Notes under the pieces: model-generated | Seen by the model: only the letters and a program-made list of their open reading frames with translations | Database searches by the model: none | Told to the model about the DNA's origin: nothing | Source of the DNA: Victivallales bacterium | Lineage (GTDB): Bacteria > Verrucomicrobiota > Lentisphaeria > Oligosphaerales > Oligosphaeraceae | Length of the DNA: 35,367 bases | Direction: 5' to 3' | Assembly: GCA_017417585.1 (NCBI GenBank) | Contig: JAFPYX010000100.1 | Coordinates: 1 to 35,367, forward strand | Program-made: the position numbers and the translations under genes | Shown here: piece after piece, positions 8,146-15,804 of the stretch | Layout: every line of letters starts with the position of its first letter | Position numbering within the stretch: position 1 is the first letter of the stretch

Positions 8146-10500
8146 CTACCGCATCAGGAAGGGAAGAATCGCCTGGGCGCTTTGCGCATTGTATTCAAAG
8201 AGGATGAAGCCGTTGAGGCCGGCGTTGCGAGTGGCCTGGATTTGTCGGCGTGTCTCGTCTGCAGTCAGGCTTTTCGGAGTCACGCCGATGCCGGGGATCA
8301 GCTGCTCCGAGGCATGAGTGCCCAAAGCCTCGCTTTGCTGTGTGAGGTTGCCTTGGAACATGCTGGTGCCCGCCTGGTAGTTCATGGGGCAGACGAAGGC
8401 GATGTATTGGCGTGTCAGCCAGGCTTGCCAGTCCTGGCCGACATTGCGACGGGCTGTGGAGAGTTCCGGGTAGACGGCCGCTGAGATGCGAAGAGAAGGC
8501 CGGATTGCATGGGCGGCTTCGGAGAGTTCCTGCAGTAGCTGCGCGATCTGATGGCAGCGGAACGCCTCCCATTGCTTTTGATAGGCCTGGGGGACACGGG
8601 AGCCTGCGGGCCAGTTCTCCGGACGATGTTTCAAATAACGAACGAAAAGCTCGCGGCATGTGTCGCAATGGCATGTCTCGCTGCCTTGATAGCGGAGCAT
8701 GTCGAATTGCAGGCCGTCCAGGGCATAGTTCCGGACCAGTTCCCGAACTTCCCGGAGCAACAGGTCGTGGGTGAATTTACGGGACGGGCATAGCCACATC
8801 ACCTGCTTGCCGGATGCGGTGCGCTGCAGGAGGTCCTGCTGCGCAAATTGTCTTTGGATAGCAGCCGGGGCGTCCTCGATGCTGAGAAGACACGCCCATG
8901 CGTGGACCTGGATGCCGTAGTTTTTCGCGGCGGCAAGGCATTCCGAGACAGGGTCGCTGGCCGGGGCGATTCCTGTCAGCCGGGCGGTGGTGTTGCTGCG
9001 CCATGCAACGCCGTAGGGCATGAGGAAGCGCGGGAAGACCGCATTGAACCGTGCCTGGCTGAGCCGCAGTAGGGTGCTGCCCCAGCTCTGACCTGACAGG
9101 CCGGTCGGGGACTGCATCCAGACGCCGCGCAGTTCGGTGGCGCGGGTCGACTCTTCGTCCCAGTGGGCCATGGCCGGCACCGCCTCGTCGGCGAGTTCAC
9201 TGAAGACCCGTTGGACCGCGTTCCGCGTGGCTGGGTAGTCGGCACGCTGGCAGGATTTCTGAGCCTGCTGGAGCGCTTTCCTGGCGGCCGTGTGAGGGAA
9301 GTCTTTTCCCGCGTTGTTCACCGCAAAGACGGCTTGCCGGCAGAGCGTCCCGGCGCCAGTTTCGCGTAGCGAGGGGACGAAAGCCTCAAGCAGGTCCACC
9401 AGGATCGGCACGGCATGGTCGGGGTCCTGGTTGAGATAGACATGCGTCATCCAGATGCCCTGGCTGGTCTGGAGAATCGCCGGCCATTGCGTTCGGGCGC
9501 CGGAGGCGTCAACCCACCAGGCACGGATGCGCAAGGCGGGGGACGAGGATGCGGGGACGGCCATGAATGCGCCGGAATTCTGCTGGAAGCGCGCGCCGTC
9601 TTCGGTGGTGATTTGCGCCAGCGGGCTGGGCAGTGCGGAGGCCTTGGTGAATTTTCCCTGCGGAAGTTTCATTGCGGTGGCGAGTTTGGCTGGCAGGGCA
9701 TAGAAGGCGGCGACGTGCCCTCCCTGCCGCAGATAAGTGCATAGTTGCTGGGTGGCGGCCGCGCCTGTTTGTTCGGCGGCGGGGACGAGTACACAGGAAT
9801 AGGAATGCAAGGCGGTGGCGGTGGCATCCGGTTCGTCAATCACAGCCGGATAGATTCCGCCGGAGGCGAGTGCTTCGCCGAGCTTCTGGCAAAACCGCAG
9901 TGCCTCGCGGCGTTTTGCGTCATCCATGTTCTCATGCAGTCCGCATCGCAGCAACGCCAATGGCGCATTTGCGTTGAGGAGCTCTAGTTTTGCCAGCTGG
10001 AAGACGAAGGTGCCGGGGGAGCTGGGCCAGGCGTCCAGCCGAAGGCGGGTGCAGTTCTTCCAGGAGGCGTTGGCCTGGCTTTCCGGCAGGAAATCGCTTT
10101 TGGGGATAATGATGTCCTCCCAATGACCGGTGGCTCTGGGCGTGATGGTTGCGCGTTGCCAGCCGTCAGAGGTTTGTATATAGATACAAAGTTGACTGGT
10201 AAGATGGGTATTGAGACACCGGATGCGCAATTTCACGCCGGCGCATTGGGAAAGGTCAAGATGAAAGGGGAGATCCCAGCAGGCTCGGCCATTGCCTTCT
10301 GCGGTGAAATGCGCACTGAAACGCAACAGGTCAACTTGGTTGATCGTCTCCAGGTTGACTGGTGATGCGGAACCGGAGTGCGTGAATTGACGCTGGCAGG
10401 CACTTAGCGTAAATTCATGCGCAACACAAGGCCATTCCAGCAATGACAGGATAAGGAGAAGGCTGCTGGCGTAAAATTTGGCGACAATCCCGTTTGTCAT
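8146..10500 (-). CDS. Secreted GHL10-family glycosidase-like protein
   Basis: The product has 784 residues with an N-terminal signal peptide (about 1-28). Residues about 35-175 look like a galactose-binding-type beta-sandwich (LDLSQCAGVKLRIR, then GHWEDIIIPKSDF). Residues about 176-390 resemble a class-I amidotransferase/ThuA-like alpha-beta fold (CVLVPAAEQTG, YLRQGGHVAAFYALP). After a helical stretch, residues about 455-784 are a GHL10 (glycosyl hydrolase-like 10) TIM barrel. It begins at ELRGVWMQSPTG and includes YALDGLQFDMLRYQ, ICPMNYQ-like FVCPMNYQAGT, and the closing GLNGFILFEYN. GHL10 proteins include peptidoglycan- or polysaccharide-active enzymes, but the substrate is not evident here. 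The gene converges with the DsbD-like gene, leaving 26 bp between stops, and diverges from the PHP gene. Confidence 0.85.
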   Translation of the reverse strand: MTNGIVAKFYASSLLLILSLLEWPCVAHEFTLSACQRQFTHSGSASPVNLETINQVDLLRFSAHFTAEGNGRACWDLPFHLDLSQCAGVKLRIRCLNTHLTSQLCIYIQTSDGWQRATITPRATGHWEDIIIPKSDFLPESQANASWKNCTRLRLDAWPSSPGTFVFQLAKLELLNANAPLALLRCGLHENMDDAKRREALRFCQKLGEALASGGIYPAVIDEPDATATALHSYSCVLVPAAEQTGAAATQQLCTYLRQGGHVAAFYALPAKLATAMKLPQGKFTKASALPSPLAQITTEDGARFQQNSGAFMAVPASSSPALRIRAWWVDASGARTQWPAILQTSQGIWMTHVYLNQDPDHAVPILVDLLEAFVPSLRETGAGTLCRQAVFAVNNAGKDFPHTAARKALQQAQKSCQRADYPATRNAVQRVFSELADEAVPAMAHWDEESTRATELRGVWMQSPTGLSGQSWGSTLLRLSQARFNAVFPRFLMPYGVAWRSNTTARLTGIAPASDPVSECLAAAKNYGIQVHAWACLLSIEDAPAAIQRQFAQQDLLQRTASGKQVMWLCPSRKFTHDLLLREVRELVRNYALDGLQFDMLRYQGSETCHCDTCRELFVRYLKHRPENWPAGSRVPQAYQKQWEAFRCHQIAQLLQELSEAAHAIRPSLRISAAVYPELSTARRNVGQDWQAWLTRQYIAFVCPMNYQAGTSMFQGNLTQQSEALGTHASEQLIPGIGVTPKSLTADETRRQIQATRNAGLNGFILFEYNAQSAQAILPFLMR

Positions 10501-10610
10501 GGGCAGAATCGGCTCGAAAGATTACAGTGTGGGGATATACCCAAAATGCATCGCATGCATATCGTCGGCAAATATAACTCCGGTTTCCAGAATGTCTTCC
10601 CTTTACTGCC
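10501..10610. promoter_or_regulatory. Divergent intergenic region with ATGCAT-CGC-ATGCAT inverted repeat
   Basis: This 110-bp gap lies between the divergently transcribed GHL10 and PHP genes. At 10546-10560 the sequence ATGCAT, CGC, ATGCAT forms both a direct and an inverted repeat, a plausible operator. Just upstream GGGGATATACCC is a near-palindrome. Promoter hexamers could not be assigned with confidence. Confidence 0.35.
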
Positions 10611-11474
10611 TTGATTGACCTACATTGTCATAGTACGGCCTCGGATGGCTCGTTGTCTCCGGGGGAACTTCTTGAAGTGGCGGCGAAACAATCGCTCAAG
10701 GCCCTGGCATTGACCGACCATGACACCTTGGACGGTGTCCCCGAATTCCTCCAGGCCGCACGAGGACGCGCCATCGAGGCGGTCGCCGGCATCGAGTTGG
10801 CCGCCTGCGAGGCGGACGACCCCAACCGGAGCTACCACATCGTGGGGCTGTTCCTGGATGGCGACTCCTCGCGCATGGAGTCGTTGCTTTCCGAGGTCAT
10901 AAAATGGCGCAATGAGCGGAACCTGAAAATGATCGCCTCGCTCAACCGGCTGGGATACGGCCTCTCGCTGGAAGAGGTGCTTGCGCAGTGCGGAGGGGCG
11001 GTTCTGGGGCGTCCGCACATCGCCGCCGCCCTGGTGTCAAGGGGCTATGTCAAGGACAGCCAGGCGGCCTTCGACCGCCTGCTGGCCTCCGGAAAACCCG
11101 CGTATGTCCGCCGCCAGCTGCCGACTCCTGAGGCGGCAATAGCCGCGATTCATTCCATGGGCGGCGCGGCGGTCTGGGCGCACCCCTTCACCCGTGGGCA
11201 TTATACCAATCTCCAGATGCGGCGTATTGCAGTGGAGCTTAAAGACCGCGGTCTGGATGGCATAGAAGCCTACTATCCACTGCACACCCCAACGCAAGTG
11301 CGAACGGCACTGCAGATGGCGGGAGATCTTGATTTGCTGGTCTCAGGTGGCTCTGACTTCCATGGCAGCCGCTTCAAGAAACTCGACCTGGGAGTGGGAT
11401 ATGGCAATCTGAAGGTGCCGGACGAGTTGCTGGAGCCATTGCGCGGCGCCGCAATGGCATTTCGGCGTCGCTAG
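10611..11474 (+). CDS. PHP-domain phosphoesterase (nucleoside bisphosphate phosphatase-like)
   Basis: The product is 287 residues, the usual size for the YciV/RnaAM-type PHP phosphatases that hydrolyse 3',5'-nucleoside bisphosphates or act as 5'-exonucleases. The metal-binding motifs are all present: DLHCHSTASDG at the start, ALTDHDT, the Glu of AGIEL, HIAAALV, AVWAHP, and a late GGSDFHG. It should be a soluble cytoplasmic enzyme. The start codon is TTG at 10611, since no ATG precedes the essential HCH motif, and no clear Shine-Dalgarno is visible. Its TAG stop (11472-11474) overlaps the TAG of the convergent acyltransferase remnant (11471-11473 on the other strand). Confidence 0.9.
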   Translation: MIDLHCHSTASDGSLSPGELLEVAAKQSLKALALTDHDTLDGVPEFLQAARGRAIEAVAGIELAACEADDPNRSYHIVGLFLDGDSSRMESLLSEVIKWRNERNLKMIASLNRLGYGLSLEEVLAQCGGAVLGRPHIAAALVSRGYVKDSQAAFDRLLASGKPAYVRRQLPTPEAAIAAIHSMGGAAVWAHPFTRGHYTNLQMRRIAVELKDRGLDGIEAYYPLHTPTQVRTALQMAGDLDLLVSGGSDFHGSRFKKLDLGVGYGNLKVPDELLEPLRGAAMAFRRR

Positions 11475-11770
11475 TCCTCAAATTTAAACCACTGATCTGG
11501 GAACCGCTGGAGCATCTGCGAAAGCTCGGAAGTGTAGAACTCCATTCCCGGACGGAGGTCCGCCTCGCGCAGACGCCGGTTGGAGGCATCCGGCAAATGG
11601 AAGGGCTTGCTGAAGCGGGCGACCAGGCGAAGGGGGTGCCACTGCAGGCCGACAAGGAAAACAATCACAGGCGCGTGCATCCGGGCGGCCATCCACCATG
11701 GCGACGCCAGAAAATGCAGGATGCCATGTTGGAAAGGCATTTCAGTTCCCGCGCTTTCCATCGCTCGGTC
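11471..11770 (-). pseudogene. Severed C-terminal part of LpxL-type acyltransferase, after in-frame TGA
   Basis: These 100 codons continue the acyltransferase domain of the upstream gene in exactly the same reading frame. The frame is broken only by the TGA at 11771-11773. The first residues after the stop are DRAMESAGTEMPF, which match the family motif that normally reads MGDR followed by a Phe-containing loop, so the TGA sits where the glycine belongs. Then come the hydrophobic segment APVIVFLVGL and a C-terminus typical of LPS/lipid acyltransferases. A single G-to-T change (GGA to TGA) would explain it. Either this tail is lost, or the stop is read through, or the base is a sequencing error. 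The ATG at 11761 could only start a useless fragment. Confidence 0.8.
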
Positions 11771-13561
11771 TCACATCATGCCGACCATCTCTTTGCGCCC
11801 AAGGGCATCCATTGCCATGAGCAACCCGCCGGCAGGATCCTGGTTTTTAACGATTTCCGACACCTGGCCTTCTTTTGCCCTTATGGTTTGAAATTTATTG
11901 AGTGAAGGTTTTTGGTCGGGCTGGTCCATGAAAGTGATGGTTCGATGAATCAGATGGCTGTTGATGAATGCGGGTTGCCAGCCGCCAAAATGCGAATTGA
12001 CGACCACGACTGGCGTGTCGTTGGTATGAAGCAAGGGATGTGCGTCGGGATGGGATTCCAGCTCAATCGGGATGTCTTTCCCAGTCAATGCAAGATAATT
12101 GGTCAGTAGAATCACGCGTCCCTGGTTGGTGAACAGCCGCCACGTGTGCCAGAAACGCCGGATCCACGAAGCGCCTGGATAACAGCATGATAGCACTGGC
12201 GCCGCGCGGCGGGCGGCGGTTCGGTCGAAAAGGGCATAGAAGAAGGTCACCGGCCAAATAAAGGCCCCCGCCACGCGAAGGCCAAAACACTTGAGCAGGA
12301 ATCGAAAGAAGGCGAAGCCGAAGGAATTGCCGCGTGTGGAACTGAGCAATTGCGGCCGGGCGGCGGGCGGGGCTTCTGCAACTGCTGGGGGCAATGTCTC
12401 GGCAGGGCGTTTGTTTAGGCGCTGCTGGGCCATCCTGGCAAGCGAAAATACCACGCCGGCGCTGAACGCGGCAAAGATTGGCGCCAGCACTAGGCTGCCA
12501 AGTAGCCAGTCCAGAAAACGCAGATGGAGTTCTTTGACCGTGGTCTGGAGGGAAAGCTCGGTAAGGAAATGATGGTGTTGCAGATAGTAGCCTGTTTCAA
12601 TGCAGATGAAGGGGGCAATTGGCGTGGCGAAAAGATGCTGGATGCTTGTGGCCATCACCTGGTTTAAATGCAGACGGGAAGCGGCATAGAGGATGACCAC
12701 CGTATGAAGGCCGAAAATCGGCAGTACTGCAATGAAGGTGCCGACTGCCGCGGCAGCCGCCAGACCGGTTGGAGTGGCATCGTGAAGGGAAAGCTCCTTG
12801 AATGAACGCCAAGGATGACGTAGCAACGGCAGGATCTCAAGGTGCGGACGGGGGCTTTGAACAACCCATTTGGCGGGCCAGGGAATCAGCCGTCGAATCA
12901 CAAGGAATGCATGGATGGCGGTGAGGCGCAGGTTGTCCCATAGCTTGTTGAAATGGGTGACACGATGTTTGGGGTAGAGAACTTGAATGGGAATGTCTTG
13001 GAGCTTGATGCCGCCCCAGACGGCTCGGGGCAGGACTTCGGCCTCGAAAGCGTAGCCCTTGGCATTGCAGCCCAGTTTCAGCGTGGCTTCTACGGGATAA
13101 GCACGAAAGCCGCTTTGGCAGTCTTCGCTGTTTGCACCACTTTCAATCTTCAGCCAGAAATTGGCGAAGTTGCGGCCAAAACGACTCGACGATGGAGCGT
13201 TCTTGGGGAAATCCCGGCAGCCGATGAACAGCGTCTCCTCCTGGGTGTTTTCAATGGCGTTTATAAATTTCGGCAGGTCTTCGGGAAAATGCTGGCCATC
13301 GGCATCCAAAGCGATGATGTAATCAATATGCTCTTGGAGGGCGAGCTTTAACGCAGTTTGAATGGCCGCGCCTTTGCCGCGGTTCCTTTCGTGCTGAACC
13401 AGCCGGGCGCCATGTCTGTCCAAGGCGTGGAGATGCCGCTTGCAAAGGTCTGTGCTGCCGTCGTCCACCACCACGACTGGGAGATATGCCTTGGCGCGTG
13501 CAACGACCTTCACCAGGGTCTCCGCATGATTGTAAACGGGAATGACACACCAGATCTTCAT
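11771..13561 (-). CDS. GT2 glycosyltransferase-DUF2062-acyltransferase, truncated by premature TGA
   Basis: From the ATG at 13561 (four-base ATGA overlap with the ketosynthase stop, which fixes the start) the protein opens with a family-2 glycosyltransferase (MKIWCVIPVYNHAETL, VVVDDGSTD, ALDADGQHFPEDLP; residues 1-245). A DUF2062 membrane domain follows (AVGTFIAVLPIFGLHTV, about 270-370), then an LpxL-type lipid acyltransferase. The open frame stops at TGA 11771-11773, leaving 596 residues; 99 further acyltransferase residues lie in frame beyond it. The expected HX4(D/E) motif reads HFGGWQ (11975-11992), so the usual acidic residue is glutamine. Such GT2-acyltransferase fusions occur in aryl-polyene and flexirubin clusters. 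The GT2 part, probably loading a sugar on a lipid carrier, looks intact; the acyltransferase may be dead. Confidence 0.85.
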   Translation of the reverse strand: MKIWCVIPVYNHAETLVKVVARAKAYLPVVVVDDGSTDLCKRHLHALDRHGARLVQHERNRGKGAAIQTALKLALQEHIDYIIALDADGQHFPEDLPKFINAIENTQEETLFIGCRDFPKNAPSSSRFGRNFANFWLKIESGANSEDCQSGFRAYPVEATLKLGCNAKGYAFEAEVLPRAVWGGIKLQDIPIQVLYPKHRVTHFNKLWDNLRLTAIHAFLVIRRLIPWPAKWVVQSPRPHLEILPLLRHPWRSFKELSLHDATPTGLAAAAAVGTFIAVLPIFGLHTVVILYAASRLHLNQVMATSIQHLFATPIAPFICIETGYYLQHHHFLTELSLQTTVKELHLRFLDWLLGSLVLAPIFAAFSAGVVFSLARMAQQRLNKRPAETLPPAVAEAPPAARPQLLSSTRGNSFGFAFFRFLLKCFGLRVAGAFIWPVTFFYALFDRTAARRAAPVLSCCYPGASWIRRFWHTWRLFTNQGRVILLTNYLALTGKDIPIELESHPDAHPLLHTNDTPVVVVNSHFGGWQPAFINSHLIHRTITFMDQPDQKPSLNKFQTIRAKEGQVSEIVKNQDPAGGLLMAMDALGRKEMVGMM

Positions 13562-15285
13562 AGACGGGCGATTCCGAATAGGAAGGCGGCGGCAAATTCG
13601 GCATGGGCGCTGATAAGCAATGTCAGGCGTGTTTTCGAGGTGCGAAGTCGCAAATCGCGATTGTCGTTTATGCAATCCATCTGCGGTTCTGTCAAGCCGA
13701 CTTGGCGCGGGGGGAATAGTTCGTCAAAGGATTTGCCCTGGAGATATCCAGCTGGCCCGTGCAGTTGCAGGGCGATAGCCACTTCGCAGAGGGGGATGGA
13801 GGCGAGGGTGTCCACGAAAAGCGTTCCTCGGCCTCGCCTCCGACCGTGGTCGATGTAGTCTTTCCAGTAGGCAGGATTGCTATGGCGGACTCCATCGCCT
13901 TCGTAGCCGATGACGGTGATTTCTTCGGTGTGCCATGCATTGCCCATGCGCTCCTTGAGTTTGGCGGCGGCGAGGATGGCGTGTTTCACGGCGAGGCTGG
14001 CGCGGCGGAAGTCCGCCGTGTTCTCGGCTGAGAGCACCCCGCGTGCAACAAGCGCATCACGTTCCTCGCCAAGCCGTTCTTCACAAGTAGTGTCGCATTC
14101 CAGGTCAAGCAGTTCCGGCCGCGGAAGAGTTTTCGCGATAGGACCTTCTCCTTGCAGGGGAATGTCCAGATCGGTGAGCAGCAGGGCATTGTTCAGGCCA
14201 CCGAACCCCGCGTTGAGGCTCAATACGGTATGCGCGTCTGCGGGAAGCCGTCGCGATGTCGCGGCAACCGCATTTTTCGCGCCCTGGGCAGGAGTTTCCA
14301 AACCTGCCTGCGGAGGAAATTGCCGAGTGGCGAGGATTTCCATGCCCGCAATTACTTGGAGGACTCCCGTGGCTCCAAGGGTATGCCCGATATTTCCTTT
14401 TAAAGAGAAGAGTGGGAGACGATGGCTAGGAAAGGCAATCTGCAAGGCGGCCAATTCCGCCTGGTCGTTGTAGATGGTTCCCGTGCCATGCCCGATGACG
14501 GCATTGGGGCATAGTCCTTCTGGCATCGCCTTGCGGATGGCCTCGGCCAGCCAAGTCCCCTGTGCATCCGGTGCGGTAATATGCGTGGCATCACAACTTT
14601 CACCATAGCCTGCCATTCGCGCTGAAAGACCGCTTGCGGGCTTTTCGGCGGTCACAATGACGGCGGCGGCGGCTTCGCCAAGCGTCATGCCGGAGCGATT
14701 GGCGTCGTATGGTCTGGGGAGATCGTCGGTAAGTGCGCTGAGCGAACCGAATCCCGAGGTCACGAATTCGGAGGTCTGGTCGCATCCGACTACCAATGCC
14801 GAGTCGATCTCGCCCCGCGCGACGGCGTCCGCCGCCAGACAGATGGCGCGTTGACCAGATGCGCATGCCGAGGAGACCAGCAGGGCTTCTTCCTCGGCAT
14901 GAAAGAGTTTTCGGGCATAGGCCAAGAGCGACTGCGGGCTGTCCGGCTCCGGAACACCGCCGGCGGTCACCAGGTCGATGTCGCCCACAGTAGTAGCCAA
15001 ATAGAGGCGTTGGGGCAGATTGTCAGGGAGTTTTGCACGTAGGGCGTTCAGCAAGCGATGCGCACGAGGCAAACGAGGCGGCAAGGAGTTGCGTTCCTCT
15101 TCGGTGTAGCGTTCATCAAATTCCTCGTGGTCGTCAATTTGGTGGCAAACTCCCAGTCGCCGCCCATGAGACTCAAAATGGAGTGGACAAGTGAAACCAC
15201 GACGCCCCTCCAGCAATGCCTGGAAAAAAAGTTCAGGGCTATCTCCCAGGGGGGTGATGAGTGCTGGGAAAGTCAGATATATCAT
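13558..15285 (-). CDS. Beta-ketoacyl synthase with C-terminal ketoacyl-synthase-N-like extension
   Basis: The product has 575 residues. Residues 1-385 are a FabF/FabB-type condensing enzyme with the full catalytic triad: VSSACASGQRA (Cys), GHGTGTIYNDQAE (His) and LKGNIGHTLGATG (Lys/His). Residues about 420-575 are an extension with YWKDYIDHGRRRGRGTLFVDT and SIPLCEVAIALQLHGPAGYL. It resembles the small Ketoacyl-synt_2 (PF13723-like) domain that usually occurs as a separate protein in polyene lipid clusters. The condensing domain elongates ACP-bound acyl or aryl chains; the extension may play a chain-length-factor-like role (inference). The start overlaps the thioesterase stop by four bases (ATGA at 15282-15285), and its own stop overlaps the next gene the same way, so translational coupling is likely. 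No ACP, ketoreductase or dehydratase gene lies in the window. Confidence 0.9.
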   Translation of the reverse strand: MIYLTFPALITPLGDSPELFFQALLEGRRGFTCPLHFESHGRRLGVCHQIDDHEEFDERYTEEERNSLPPRLPRAHRLLNALRAKLPDNLPQRLYLATTVGDIDLVTAGGVPEPDSPQSLLAYARKLFHAEEEALLVSSACASGQRAICLAADAVARGEIDSALVVGCDQTSEFVTSGFGSLSALTDDLPRPYDANRSGMTLGEAAAAVIVTAEKPASGLSARMAGYGESCDATHITAPDAQGTWLAEAIRKAMPEGLCPNAVIGHGTGTIYNDQAELAALQIAFPSHRLPLFSLKGNIGHTLGATGVLQVIAGMEILATRQFPPQAGLETPAQGAKNAVAATSRRLPADAHTVLSLNAGFGGLNNALLLTDLDIPLQGEGPIAKTLPRPELLDLECDTTCEERLGEERDALVARGVLSAENTADFRRASLAVKHAILAAAKLKERMGNAWHTEEITVIGYEGDGVRHSNPAYWKDYIDHGRRRGRGTLFVDTLASIPLCEVAIALQLHGPAGYLQGKSFDELFPPRQVGLTEPQMDCINDNRDLRLRTSKTRLTLLISAHAEFAAAFLFGIARL

Positions 15286-15782
15286 AGTTCACTTGTTCTC
15301 GTAGCAGACAACTCCGCAAATTCTTGTTCTCGCCACCGTCGCTGGCATTCGGCAAGCAAGGGTGGAATGGTCAGACATGGTTGCCGAGTGGCCAGTTCCA
15401 CGAACATCTGCACGGTATAGCCTGTGGCGGCAAGCATGCCGTCTGCCGTGTGGATTTCGTATTCGACATTGAGCCGAGCACCCTCATTCCAAAAAAGCCG
15501 TGCGGTGACCGTGAATGATTCATCAAGCCGCAATGGACAATGATAGTCTACATGTGCCTGGGCGATGGGGGCGCCAAGACCCTGCTCAAAGTATTGTTTG
15601 TAGTCCAGGCCGATGGCTCGCATGAGTTCGGTATGGGCATCCTCGAAGAAGCGCAGATAATTGCCATGCCAAGCGATGGCAAGGGCATCGACCTCGCTGA
15701 AACGCAAAGTGCGTGTGACGGTGAGTTCCAAAGGCGGAGGCGTGCCACGCTCCCAGCCAAAATAATGATGTTTTCTGCGCAT
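15282..15782 (-). CDS. Hotdog-fold acyl-CoA/ACP thioesterase (4HBT family)
   Basis: The product is 166 residues from the ATG at 15782. The frame is open further upstream, but that would overlap the MMPL gene, and the chosen start leaves a 22-bp gap. The 4-hydroxybenzoyl-CoA thioesterase motif is present near residue 30: SEVDALAIAWHGNYLRFFED, where the Asp is the usual catalytic residue. The rest follows the single hotdog pattern (YHCPLRLDESFTVTARLFW, LNVEYEIHTADGMLAATG). It should release or edit acyl chains in the cytoplasm. A thioesterase of this type (ApeK-like) accompanies MMPL, ketosynthase and GT/acyltransferase genes in aryl-polyene clusters, which matches the order here. Confidence 0.88.
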   Translation of the reverse strand: MRRKHHYFGWERGTPPPLELTVTRTLRFSEVDALAIAWHGNYLRFFEDAHTELMRAIGLDYKQYFEQGLGAPIAQAHVDYHCPLRLDESFTVTARLFWNEGARLNVEYEIHTADGMLAATGYTVQMFVELATRQPCLTIPPLLAECQRRWREQEFAELSATRTSEL

Positions 15783-15804
15783 GGATATAATATAAGATTC
15801 GCTT

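Noticed and set aside
11771..11773. TGA as selenocysteine or glycine codon
   Set aside because: The family has Gly, not Cys/Sec, at this site; no SECIS-like hairpin was recognised just downstream; and TGA is used as a normal stop by intact neighbouring genes.
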